64,000 nucleotides of DNA from Tomocerus qinae (lineage: Eukaryota; Arthropoda; Collembola; Entomobryomorpha; Tomoceridae): contig CM034547.1 of NCBI GenBank assembly GCA_020055645.1, positions 17,764,513-17,828,512 of the forward strand, in the 5' to 3' direction. Of this stretch, positions 42,570 through 55,800 are shown one piece after another. Within the stretch, counting starts at the first letter, position 1, and each line of letters starts with the position of its first letter. Below the pieces are notes generated by a model. It made no database searches and had not been told where the DNA came from. It saw only the letters and a list, made by a program, of their open reading frames with translations. The position numbers were made by a program, and so were the translations under genes.

Positions 42570-43817
42570 ATACTTAAAATCGTAGAGAAAATATCATAAC
42601 CAGTTCCATCCAATGGTCCCCAAGAGTCTTCAATTATTAGAATATGTATGTATTGTTTATAATGTGTACCTGTAGTGTAACTGTTAATTACCGTCTATTA
42701 GATAAGCTTTTCATAGGCACATTATAATTGTTTACACTACTCATTTAATGTGTCAATGTCACTCAAAGCGAAAACTACAGATTTCAAATTCACAAAACTA
42801 CTTTATTATTACTAACTACTTAAGTGCTATAAAATTGTGAAAAATTGTTTTTTAGCATACGTACGGACACTATAAGTTGTTGACTGATATGACAAGTAGT
42901 ATCAAAACTATAGGTAAACATTAACATTTTACCAAAATACTACATTATTGTCCTTCTGTTTTTAAGGTATAAGGGCCAAGAAAAAATATCTACCTCGGAG
43001 TATGGTGTCTTTACATTAATTAATAAGTGGTCTGGTCGAGAACCAAAAAAATACTTTCACCTAAGTTGAATGTGTAAAGTGAACAAAATAAAAAATATAA
43101 ATACAGATATTTTACTTAACGTGTTGAACTTTCAACAAATTTTAAAAAGATTTATAACATTTATTGATTGTTATTTCAAAATCTCAAAAATTTGATGTAG
43201 ACAAAAATTTCTAAAGGTCATTAGTACTTTTTAGACATTCAGACTAAGTATTAGAAAGTATAGACTGTTTTCTGTATTATATTACGATTATTAATTTTCT
43301 ACTTTCTTACTTTTTAAGATTACAAAATAGTGCTTATATTACTATTATGTGCATAGTGTATGTATAGACATTTATAATATTATTAATAAATTATTTATAG
43401 TACCCGTGGATTAGCGATTTCTGCTTTGTTAAAACCTTTAATATTTCTTTTTCTAATTGTAATTCTTGATGTAAAACATAAAATTGCAAAATATTGAAAC
43501 GAAATGAAAAAGGATGCACATTTTTCCCTTTGTCTTCATATTGTCAGGAAGGAATTGAATTTTTGAAATCCATTAGCCAAAAGTCTTTGCAGATAATTTT
43601 TAATTTAGAAAACATCTAGAAATGTAAATTAGGGCCACAAAGAAGCTATTTACTATACTTAGTAATTACTAGTAATAATCCAATGGTTGCCCTCAGGAAA
43701 TGTATTCTACGACATGAGTTATGTAAGTTTATCACATATGAGTTATTCTGTTAAATAAACCAATTTTATGTACGTCTTGTCTATCCCCCTCTTAAATATT
43801 ATATTCAAGAATTTGTT
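42570..43817. other. Convergent intergenic spacer
   Basis: Separates the ends of the kinase gene (plus) and the dikinase gene (minus). Very AT-rich. An AATAAA at 43087-43092 is the nearest clear poly(A) signal for the kinase, about 520 bases past its stop. No coding frame is supported. Confidence 0.5.
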
Positions 43818-43823
43818 TTTATT
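43818..43823 (-). terminator. Poly(A) signal of dikinase gene
   Basis: AATAAA on the minus strand, about 90 bases after the TAA at 43910-43912, the expected place for a 3' processing signal of the dikinase transcript. Confidence 0.5.
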
Positions 43824-43909
43824 TGGGTGCAAGTCAACAAATATTTGGATCAAAAATCATAATGCTTTAGTATCTTCGGTGAAGTTAATAGTTTTGTTAA
43901 ATCGGTCAT

Positions 43910-46900
43910 TTAAGTAGAAACTTTTATTTTTGATAGTAAACCCTTTCCAGCGTCGAGGCAAACTTGTTCACCTGAAGTTTAAATACATAATTTAAGAAAA
44001 GAAAACTAAAAAGTTAAGAATAAAGAAGTGTTTCTTCTCACCACTTTTGAAGATTTTGGTTGCATTCGTGGCTCCCACAATGCACGGTAAACCATACTCT
44101 CTTGCAACAACAGCACCTATCAAGACAAGAATTTATAATTGTCCCTCTAAAAAGAACCTATTAGTAACCGAGAAGTTATAAATGTTGTATAAATCTTTCC
44201 TACCGTGGGAAATAAGGCCACCTAACTCCGTAACCACTCCTCCAAGGAGTGGAAAAAAGGGCGACCATGCAATATCCGTGGCGTGAGTTATTAAAATATC
44301 TCCATGGTTTAATATTTCAGATGCTTCTTCTACACTTTGACACACTTTTGCAATTCCTTGCACTTTTCCAGAACTGACAGGGGTGGCTACTATGCTATCC
44401 ACTATTTCCACTTCAATGCTGTCATCGATCTGAGAATTTAAAAATGTCGTGCTGTATTTAATAATTTTGAAAGTCTAGCTTTTTATAGGTATATAGAAGT
44501 TTTTACTAATTTGTGAATTTTTTGTAATTAAAATAGTGTCAAACTACAATATTAAAATAGTCTTCAAACGGACTTACAGGTTCCGGATACCCTTCCATAA
44601 CTTCAGGAAATTTATCTTTGTTCATCACAGCAAATAATTTTCGCCTCTTCATTGCCCTGTTATGTAGTTGTAATTAGTTTACTGAATTGTATAGATTTAC
44701 TTTGATATGTCATTCAACTTTAATTAAGCATAGTAAATCGCATTGTATATGGATTAGACCGCACTTGTAAAGGATTCTGGTGGAGTTGTGCTCTTTACGT
44801 ATCAATTGGCCGATTTCAGGATGGGTTATAAAGAATACAGTCTCTTCATCAGGTATGAGATTATCTTTGACCATAAGCTCTGCTAATCTATAGTATGCCT
44901 TTTTTAGTTGATCTGCAGTTTTCACAAGAAGCGATTTCGTTCTCTCACGGTTCCATACAGAATTACGAAACGACGGCAGCAAAAATTTTAGCAATCGTCT
45001 GAAACATAAAAATTATTTATTATCGCCCAAATCATTAGCATGCTAGTAATTAATTCAGAAAACAAGCTATACAAAAACTTTACTTACCTAGCAATATTTG
45101 ACATTGGAGTCTTTAAAGAATTTAGAAGTTCATCGTCATTGGAAAATACTTGCTTTGCTGTTGGTGCGATCCATGTATCCTTATGGGCTGCTTTATTTCG
45201 CACAATGTTTTTAAGCAAAACCATTAAAGATGTAGGATCAGTTTGCCAAGATTTTACTCCCATATCCATCTAAACGAAAAAACAAACAAAAATGAGCCTA
45301 TCTACATAACTTATTTCTGAGTCTCACAATCAACAAAAAATTCAGCTTGTAGATGTTACTACAAGAAGTAACTAGTGTGCATGTATGTATGTAATGCATC
45401 ATGCATCTACTCTTTTAAATATTATATTTATATTCGAATACAATCACAATTAGTTTATCACATTACTTCAGAAGTTAAAAGTTTAAGGATGCTAATATGT
45501 CGAGTTCTAATTAGAAACATTATTGTCCATTTGTCAGGTAATATATTTATGTTATATACGTATCCTACATGCTTAAGTAGGTTTTTGAGATACGCTATAA
45601 TAATAATAATAATGAACCTAAATAGTATAGTATGAGACAGTTTACCTCTGATGCAGAACGATGTCCATGTTTGTCGAAAAATTTTTCCAGTGCAATGTGC
45701 ACAACTTCTTGATTCTTGATCCATTCTAAAGCTTGTTCGGTTGTCGTACTTTCAAGGAATACATTCAAATTTTCCCCATGATTCAGGATTTTATCTGCTA
45801 ATTCTTCCACAGCGGTTGGGATATCAGCCGATTCCACATCAGACCGAACGGACAAAAGTTTAGATTCATCATCGAATAATTGATTATCCCAATCTTCCAC
45901 TATAAGTTAAGATACCCGAGTTACTATTTTGAAGTAATCAGAATCAATAGCATCCCAACAAATTGAGACTTTCACAATAATAAAGTACCAATCTATGCTT
46001 ACCTTTTTGACCTCCGGACAATATTAAGAAGGCAAAAACTTGAGTCATAGTACTAGTTTCCGACATGCATGAATGTATATACATTATCTGTTGCCAAACA
46101 GCCATTGGTCATTATCGATTGCTTGTTAAAACGGGGTACTTAAAATCAGTAATGTATGTGTAAACCGTAAGTGTAAAGTAAGAAAATCTTACCTCGGCCA
46201 AATTAATTATTTCCTCACTGATTCGATCATATAGACCTATAAGGTCCCCAAAACAGTTTCTGTACGCAAAATGATATTTGCTAAATTTGTTATTGGCCAT
46301 CTTTATTTGGCTTTTGCTGTCAATTAGTCCCTGATTTAAAGGACAAAAGGATTAGCTGGCTAAAACTAAGTACATAATAAGTATTCTGTTTTTAGTAATA
46401 TAGTAGTTATAGCAGAATGGAGACGCTAGGGGAGTCATAAGTTGCTTAAAAATTGTATCTTACAAATCCTTTTTGTTTGGAAAAAAGTTTGTGGATAAAA
46501 TAATATAAAATTTTAAATATTTTTCTCAGGTCCTGTGCTCTCTCTCATTCTCTTGCTGTATTATGTATCCTCCTGTAATTGATACTTACCCTTATGGCTA
46601 AAATAAAGTTTTTTAGTTTTCTTTTGCCCGTTTCTACCCCGTATCGTTGTTTAGCTTTGCTCAAAATATTTTCGTCAACAACTTTGTGTCCATAAATGGA
46701 CATATCAACGCAAACCATCGCGGGAGTTATTTCCTTCTCGACACTCCGATATACGGTTGTCATCATATTAAATAGCATCCTTTGTTGAATACAAGCTAAT
46801 CGTCTCATCATATGAGGAACGGGCTTTTCGTCAGTTCTTACGTGCATACGATTTTGAACAACGATATCCAACAATCGGGCAGTAAGGCCCACTGACAGTG

Positions 46901-49900
46901 GAGACATGGTATTCGGCATAACCTCTCTAGAAAATAGCCATTACATTACGATATTTCTAAGGATTATTATTTATTTTCATTATTGTAATAGTTTTACCCA
47001 GTATTAGCAGTAGTGTAATGTTCTATCGTAGACCGTACAGGGGTGTCAAACTCATGCCTCACTTCAAAATCAGTCCAAGAATCCAAAGATGTTATAGCCC
47101 TACATTGGAGAATGTAGATTTCTCCTTTCTAATTTACACAATGGTTCATCATTAGTTAATAGAAGTGTGGCCTGCCTTGCATAATGAAGTAATGCTTGAC
47201 AATCTTACCTGCCCAATTGCCCATTCAATGTCAACGTGCCTAAGTTGTCCTAATTTTTCTTCAATTTGAACAGCAATTTTTCCTAATTTAAGAGCTTGCT
47301 CATCATTTAAGCAATAATTCGTTGAATCTTGATCGAGCAATACTTCTTCAGTACCATTTCCATTATCGTTCAGTATAATTTTGGATTTCTTCCCTCCTAA
47401 AGTTTTCTTTCCAATGCTTAAATCTTGCTTAGAAGTAGAGTTTTCATTGTGGGACTGTCTCGAGCGTAATATTGTGAATGTGTCTGGATCAGTAGAAGCA
47501 GCAACTACACTCTGGTTCAAAGAAATTGGCGAGTAATAATTACATCATTGTTTAATGTTGCAAGGAAATAATAATTTCGCAGCTCAAGAGTAAAATTGAG
47601 CTTGCTATGCTAACATACCTCGCCTAGACCAAAATTAGCGGTAATAATCAATTCAAATGGGTTTCCACTTAGGGGATTTGCAGTGAATAGGACACCAGCT
47701 ACTGAAGCGTTCACCATTTCTTGAACCACTACACCCATTTCACTTACAGCAGACTGACCGTGATTTCTGCAATATGGTTTAAATGTTATGCGATACGTGC
47801 GATACAAAATAACTATTAATTTAACATAGAAAAGTGTCTATGAATATTTTAGTGATTTTGACATCATGACATTAAGGATGGGTGGTATAATTTAGTTTGG
47901 GTAATAGGATTTGATGTCAAATTGGTGTGATGTTGTTCCATATTCTAAAACAAAGAAAAATTAAGAATGCAGTGATGCTTTTACTTACAGTCGATAATGT
48001 ACTGATTGAGGAGTAAAAAGCGAAGCCCAGCACTCCACAATTTTCTTGGGGACGTCTTTAGCATTTACTCCTAGGAAAGTCTCATTTTGGCCGGCACATG
48101 AAAGATCAGAGGCGTCTTCTAAAGTACCGGAGGATCTAACTGCAAATCTAATGTCATCAAGGCTGTTTCCAAATGTTTTCTCTAACCAAGTTCTCGTAAA
48201 GACAGAAATATCTTTCTCTGTGTCACTTGATTTTATGAGATCCATAACCCTAAAGAAAAACAAAAACAAATGCAATTACAGTAATAACAAACCTCTCTGA
48301 ATTACAGCATGTCCCATTTTCTTCAGTATTTATGCGAAATATGTGTGCTGAAAACAGGTATTTGTATGCAACACAACTCTGCCGAGTTTCGAATGTGGCA
48401 GGGTATTAACACTGCTACCACGCACAGATAGTTCCATAATATCCCAATAAAAGTAAAGTGCCACTTATTTCTGCATCTTGTTGTCAACTCTTTTGAGAAT
48501 GAGAATGAAATAGACAGTAAATATTATATAATGCTCAAGCAAAGTAAAGGAATGGTTAATCTTCTCACGAAAGAATTTAACAAAAATCTCACATTTAATC
48601 TGTAAGTTGAGTAAAGATAAAAACTGAAAATGAACTTTGTATTCACCGTATAACTCCGATGCATTGACCAGGGTCAACATTGTTTCAAACGTGTCGCTAA
48701 ATGCAAAAAACTAATGGCTGACTCAGGGTGAACTATTGTATGTCCGCTGTAAGGTGAGTCGCGAAAAAAGTTGCAAAAACTTCTGAGGGTTACTGAACTA
48801 ATTCTGAAGGGGACAGGGGTGACTTGATTGGAGTTACGGTGTATAAAACAATACATATACTTGTATCCTAATAAACTACTACTCCTAATAAACAAGTTCT
48901 AGCTTCTGGTACTCACGTCCACTCTAGTCTCTATCCCCAATCTCTATACTAGAAATTGTCGGAATAATTTTAGCATATTACTATGCGCAAAGATTTACTT
49001 GGCGATTGTGCTTTTGACTTGGTATGGCTTGTGCTTATTTAAATGTTTTAGGCATCTATAATAACATCCCCGAGAATCGTCTGTAATTACTTGAAGAATC
49101 GAAGACTTACTCATTACACATTTCATCCAATTTGCAATCTTGTTTTGTAAACAATGCTGATACTCTCTCCAGATCTATAGACTTGCGGAAGAGCTCTGTT
49201 GTTACGCAAAATCCTTTTGCAGTTTTAAACTGTAAGCAAAAATAATAGCACAATAAAATACCTGTCTACGTAGTTAACTCTCATCCCCCAAACTGTAGCT
49301 GATTGCAATGTAAAGTTGCAATGAACATATTATTTGTGCTTATTATTTGGTCGTAGTACCTCAGAGACAGTTCTCCCAAGTGTAGCTAAGTGGGCTAAGG
49401 ACGCACCTTTACCACCAACCAATCTCACAGATTTACAATAATCAGAGTCTAGTCCCACTATATTTACTTCAGCCGTTCTGGAATCCAATTGTTCCATTTG
49501 AAATGACTCAGAAATTGGGTTACTAATGGCCATTGTTATATTACTCGAATGCGGTATCAAGCTGTTTGACTTCCGGAGAAGAAGTCCTGTTCCATTCTTC
49601 CCATTTATGCTCAGCTTCATCTGCACCACTTCCAAGTTCGGAAATTGAATAAAGTCCACAGCAGGCCAGATTTCAACCCTATAAGTAGCTTCGTCATCTA
49701 ATCATCAAAAGATGTAGCATACAATACCACGGCATGTGTAGGAGTTCCATTAAAGTAATTTAATTGTTCATTGTGTATCTAACATACCATTAAATGAGAT
49801 TAGCTTAGGTAACGTTGCGTTTCTTAAGAACTGATCAGGTGGAGTATCAACAAATGAAATGGGCTTAACAAAATACGAAGATTTCATTAGGTACCCATCT

Positions 49901-52824
49901 GTCCAGCCATCTGAAAATACAAGAAAACACTTTACCTTCTTATTAACAAATCAAATCCCATTAAACCACACAGATACTTAGGTACAAATTATTTCGCTAT
50001 AAAACAATAGCAATACATGCATAATAAGAGTCAAACTAGATATTGGATACGTATTTAAATATTTTTCGTGTAATTCAATTGACAAATAATGTCAGTGGTG
50101 AACGGTATAATTCACGAATAAATATGTAATTGTGGTGTAAGACGAATCTCAAGACATTTTTCATTATTTTTTAAAGAGAGTGACAGTTTTATTAATCAGG
50201 CTACTAGATTATATTATAGCATTTTCATGTTGATTTTGTCTGTGGAAGTATTTTCTTTACATTCTATAAAGCACATTGTTTGGATGCACTGTTAAAATGA
50301 TCATTGCTAGTCAGTTATTTCCTCTTTGTATGTAATGATATGCATGGGTGATAAATTGATGATGCCATATTATTTGCAACCTTTTCCGTCATAATTTCAA
50401 ACCACAGACGTTACATAGATATACAATTATTTTAGTAAGGTCATAGTTATCAAAGCATATTAAAGCATTTCGGCCATTTAATATAAGTTCGTTTATGTGC
50501 ACGTAATATTATTGTAAACACTTTTGTCTACTAAATTGTAAACTATGTTATGCACATAATTTATATTTCCTAATATAAAGGTTTATCGGACAATGGATAA
50601 AGTGTCTACTGTGGATTGGTCACGCACACACATAATACATACCAATCTTTAGGTTTCAAGTATCTGTATGTAGTGCAATGTACACATTTGTAATTTGTAA
50701 CACCTGCACCTGTGCCCCGACAAACCAAATGTTAAGTACTCAGTGTTTAGATCCATTAGTGTAAAAGAAAAGACACTGACTAAACTGACACTGTAAAAGA
50801 CACTGCAGTTGATGACTGAAAATGCAAATCATCTGCAACCTGTGAATATCTATGCTTTGGTGTAGAGATTATCACTTTATTCTCTCTACAGAGAAATGTT
50901 ACCATAATGATCTAGCAAATAAAAGTAATCTAGGTATATAAATTCGTGAACACCTTAGCATTTTAAGTTTAGGGTATGTAGTATTAGGGAGAAGAAAATA
51001 AAGTAGAAAAATTATTTGATTGATACAAGTGCATTTTCTGTTTCAGGTGCAAAAGGTTCACACTCAGACACTAATAGACTTAACTTATGACCTGCGAAAA
51101 CCGAAACTATACATGACATCAAAAGAATACTAACCACAAATTCCAGATAGACGAAAGACATCGCTATCACTGTCACAGATGCCATACATCTCTAAACGAA
51201 GATTATCCTGTTTTGCAGTCTCATCCTCATATTCATTAGATACCTCCTTATTACTAGCGTCACTAATGGTTCGAACTCGAAACCCGTAGAGGTATAGAGG
51301 AGAGCTCTCCTCATTTTCAATTTTAATTGTTCCATGATAAGACCCAAACTGATAATATCCTTTAGAAAGAATGGACCTGCAAAGGGCATGCAGTTTAATA
51401 AATCATGTTACCCACATTGTAAAGAAATAACTAAAAATAAGCTCATTACTTACGTAGTTAGTTCCGCAAACTTTTCTCCGAAGGCTCCTGCTCCTGTTAG
51501 ATACTCACAAAGCAACTCGGTACTAGCATTCTTCATAGAATCGAGTGGGGCTTCAATTGCTTTCCATCTATACATCAATGCTTTTATTGCATTATCTATT
51601 AAAGTATAGCTTAATAACTACAGTACACTGTTCCAAAACATTTATCGGTAAAGAATTTGTATCGACATCAGGAAAATTAAGATCGTACAAAGTACAAACA
51701 TACAAACAGCAACAACGCAATTGACTTACAGCAAATTGATTACTGTGTGCACCATTTTGCTTTCTCCTTGAGCATTCCTAAAAGTTTACATAACATATCG
51801 GTTACTAGCTGAATTTACTCATTTTAGAAGGTCGCTAATTTCATAGTTACATGCATACTTGCAATATTTACCTCTGTTCAATAGCCCCATTATACCAAAT
51901 TCGCCAAGATCTCATGGCTTCGTTTACTTCAAGTTTCAGATTGCCCACATTGAATTCGTAACCATTCGAGGATACTCCACTGTATGATCCTAATAATTTC
52001 AGTTATATTTATGTCTTACACCGGTGGTACTAGTTTTACGTTCAAGAATTACAAAAAGCAGTAAAAGAAGTGACAACATACTTGAATAGATTTTTCCATT
52101 TACTTTCAGATAGAGATTAATGTCAGCCAATTTGGAAGTGTGTCTTGTCATCTTCACGATAATACTATCGGATTTATTATTTATGCCATAAAACAGTAGG
52201 TCATCAGACTGTGGATAAATATATAATATATTTATATTTCTAAGTATCATTAACCATTGTCCATCGAAACGATTTTATCGAACTATATATTCGAACGTAC
52301 AGGAATAGAAAGCATTGAAAACGCAACTACTATGTAATATTTTTAAAACAATTTTATATGTATACCTGCCCATTGCTAACATCTTCAGGTTGTTCCGTGT
52401 CATGGTCCTGCTGACTCGCAAATACTCCCAAATCTGCCAAGCATTTTGCATCGATGGAATTATAAGTGGTGAATGTAGATACTAATTTTTTCTGCCAGTT
52501 GGTTACAGCAGTTCGAATCAACTTTTTCTTCAGAGCTAAAGAATATGAGACTTAGTTGTATTTACTGATCAATAATCTAATACTATGGGGTCATCATGAA
52601 ATTATAAATATTACATTTATAGTTATAATGAATAATGTTATGTACAATGTATGTGGATGTATACGTACATACATTAAGTAGTAATAGAAAGTGAAACTTT
52701 TTCGAAAGAATGTCATGAGTATTATGGATTTACCTTTAGGATAAATATCACTTGTTATTTTGCAAGCCAAAAATACAGCCACAATAAGTGAACTTAAAGC
52801 GTATCCCAGCAATTCGAAAATCAT
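43910..52824 (-). CDS. Membrane-anchored RPH/PEP-synthase-like dikinase
   Basis: Complete, 24 exons, 1348 residues. Exons (minus): 52824-52734, 52535-52366, 52208-52082, 51989-51872, 51777-51730, 51609-51454, 51376-51135, 49910-49788, 49697-49360, 49229-49111, 48249-47989, 47766-47619, 47511-47209, 47128-46998, 46926-46590, 46330-46193, 46087-46003, 45899-45646, 45269-45088, 44998-44765, 44656-44578, 44429-44204, 44116-44042, 43971-43910. Phases agree at every join. Residues 1-25 form a membrane anchor (LLGYALSSLIVAVFLAC). About 90-440 is an animal-type N-terminal region. About 450-765 is a PPDK/PEP-synthase ATP-binding domain: LVGGKGASLAHLA, VRSSGTLEDASDLSCAGQ, VVVQEMVNASVAGVLFTANP, GLGESVVAAS. 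The middle (about 770-1225) aligns with the rifampicin-binding part of RPH. The C-terminus carries the swivelling phospho-His motif GGLISHGAVVAREYG (His about 1303). No PEP/pyruvate barrel follows, so it is RPH-like rather than a true PEP synthase. Its animal substrate is unknown. Confidence 0.92.
45596..45613. repeat. (ATA)n microsatellite
   Basis: Six ATA units in dikinase intron 18, about 30 bases from the donor of exon 18. Confidence 0.8.
48250..49110 (-). other. Intron 10 of dikinase gene
   Basis: An 861-base intron within the ATP-binding domain coding region. The short frames in it (for example 48674-48895 minus) lack family resemblance, and the flanking exons join in frame without them. 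Confidence 0.7.
49911..51134 (-). other. Large intron 7 of dikinase gene
   Basis: The longest intron of the gene (1.2 kb; most others are 70-350 bases). It separates most of the N-terminal region from the part leading into the ATP-binding domain. I saw no exon, repeat or RNA gene inside. Confidence 0.7.
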
Positions 52825-52840
52825 GATGGTAATCTGTGAC

Positions 52841-52850
52841 ACTTCCGGTT
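52841..52850 (-). promoter_or_regulatory. ETS-type motif next to dikinase start
   Basis: The minus-strand sequence aaccggaagtgtc contains ACCGGAAGTG, the consensus for ETS/GABP factors that often drives TATA-less housekeeping promoters. It lies about 16 bases before the ATG at 52824, so the 5' UTR would be very short or the site intragenic. An in-frame TGA just upstream supports this ATG as the start. Confidence 0.3.
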
Positions 52851-52859
52851 CAAAAATTC

Positions 52860-55800
52860 ACCCGTAGAATGAAGTATTGGTTTAAAATAACGAATAACCA
52901 AGCTATTGTAATGCACTTTTGGCGATTTACACAGCCCAAATGACAGTAAATGTAAGTAAATACAAAATAGATGTGTACTTTACTGTGGATGATAATTTAA
53001 TAAGACACTATTTATTATACTTCCACTTCCACTGCACATACCTAAACGTATTTAACCCTAAATGAAGCACATTTGCGATAACGGAATAGATAACCTTTAC
53101 TACTGTACGATGCAGTTATATAATATAGAGTCAGTAGACTTGAGTAACTTTTGTGATGAATGTATGGACTATGTACCACCTGTTTATGTCATTTTGACAA
53201 GACAGCTTATCTCTGCTCAATTGAACACACGGTTACAGGTTAATGTGACAATCAGAAAGAATGTGAGCAATCGGTATCCGAAAACCAACAATATTACTAT
53301 CTATAACTTTATACTCTCTTCATGAAATATCCTGCTATAAGGGAGTGAGGGATTGTCATTAATGGAACTTTGATCAATACAATTTAGATACGGCTAACAA
53401 AATAGCCTGCACTGGCAATGTAGTCGTTTGACATTCGTTTATCAGTGTAAGAATTTTGTCTAATCTCAATTAAATGTAAGATATTTGTTTAGCTTTAGAT
53501 AACAGGTACTTATATGTACTGTAATGATTGGATTTTGTCACAATACTCATCCATGCATGAGACACTTTACACAATGCACTTAGCTTAACTTCTTTATAAA
53601 TATAGGTCACTGTTTTTGAAGGCTTTATTCTTTGCAAATGTATAAAATATGGCAGTAAATGTACAAGGATAAAATATGTATATGGCAATTTTGTACTATT
53701 TATATAAAGTATTTTGTTTTTAGTTATGAATTTTATCCTCATATGTAACCGACAACTTTGTAAGTATTAGTTGTATTATTATTACTGGGTTTTGTTGTCC
53801 ACTCGTGGGAATATTTTGAAAACTCTGTGCACACAGAAACATTTGTAAAATATTATTCACTAGCTCAAATAAAGGATAATGCGTAAGCAATTTGTCCAAA
53901 TTCGAACACAGGAAATTCGGCTTGCCACATTACGTTTGACCATTCAGTTACCTTGAAACTTGAATGTGAATACTGAATAATTATTATGTAGTTTAAGATA
54001 GGTATATTACAGATATACTGATATTACAAAGTGATATAGCAGGACAGGCTGTACAGGTTTACAAGTATATAGTAAGGTAAATGTAGGAGAGTGCATAATA
54101 ATAAGCCATCATCCCCCAACTGGCTTCATACTCTGCAAAAAATTATCAAGGACATGTTTGGGAGAGAAGACTGGATGGAGTTCTGGAAAAAATTATTGCT
54201 AGCCAAACACAGCAGTGGAATAAAACATTAAGCATACAATATGCTACTACAAGATATAAAAGCGCACAAGCTTAATTTGCATTTAGAACATTTTTGTGTA
54301 GAAAACTGACAACACAATGACAATAGTAAAATGCAACATTTTAAGAGTTACAACAATACAAAAACGTGGTAATAATTGTCACTTTTGTCATAGTATGAAT
54401 ACGCAGCAGACTATACACAAAATATCAAGAATATGGGCATTGTGAGAGTATCCAAATTAATGTATTGGTACTATTGGTAGTTTGGTAGAAAAGGAAAGGA
54501 ACAGAAGGAAGTAGGAAGGAGTTTAGGATTTAGGACAGATAAGTAAGAAAATGCTGTAATATGCATTCCTTGTTTTGTTTCTGCTGTCCAGAGACTAGGC
54601 CACATGATTTTCACCGATTGCTATTAAACTTCCTCGAAAACAGCATCTATCGCTGTTTTTGTAGGAGAATTTTCTCAGTATCTCAATCTCTGTGCATGTA
54701 TTTGAGTACTCAATAACTCAATGCACAAAACAAAATTAATTCAATGAAGAAGTTGATTTCAATCGTCAAACGTTTATTAAAATCTATTGAAATGTAGATT
54801 GTGTGTAAATTGCGAAATGAGTTTGATATTGACATTGATTTGGTACAAGGAAGATAGATCTAACTGTAATGATGTTATATATAAAGGTTTGGTACAATAA
54901 TAGTTTGATTTTGATTGAGTTATTGAATACATTACATTGAGTAAGTGATTCTTTAGTAAGAGCCAGACAGAGTGTGACAATGCGAAAAGTAGATGTGAAA
55001 TGAGATTATTGCTAGTGTAAACAGTGTAAAGTAAAGTGCAAGATTGAGATGAATATAATAGATCCAGTTGGCTATCGAGCGATGGACGCAGTGTGGCCAT
55101 CTAGAGTGAGTAGGATGTACGACGGTATATTTTTTGGACTTGAGCGGACGGACGTGAAGGGGTAAAAATTCTTGCTTGGTCTACTCATCCACTCACTCTA
55201 CCGCACTCTGACTGACTATGACTTTTGTGTGAGTAATGTGAGTGACTCGCGGGGCCTGTCTGCCTGAGATTTGGATGTTGGACGTTGACGTAGGAACTTA
55301 TTAGAGGAACGGCAAAATTAGTAGCTTTGTTATTTACGTGCTAAAAGTGTCGATCGTTGATTGTTTGGGTTACATTTTTCGGGAATTTTGGATTTCTTGT
55401 CAACCGCATCCTTCGTTCCTGGACAAATAGTGTATCATTTATTTTTTGCTGCATCGTAGGATCGCCAATCTTTCATCTGCTGGTCACACGACTACTCGGC
55501 TTCAATTTCAATACTATAGAAGAGGTTTGTACTTTCATTCAATCCTTTTTACTATCGCTAATAGTATGTAGTATTAGTAATACAACACCAACCAATAATA
55601 AATAGCTTTGGAGCGTATTGAACTTACTCTCAAAAGTTCCTTTACTACGTAGGTGTACGTGCTGCATAATGCACAATTGCATACAGTCAGTCTAATAGTT
55701 GACATTTCTGCAGTCCAATCCAATCTCTCATTCGTATAAGTCAAGTTTACAGAAAAATAATAAACAGGTAATCGTCGTTTTTTACCATTCGTTTTCTAAA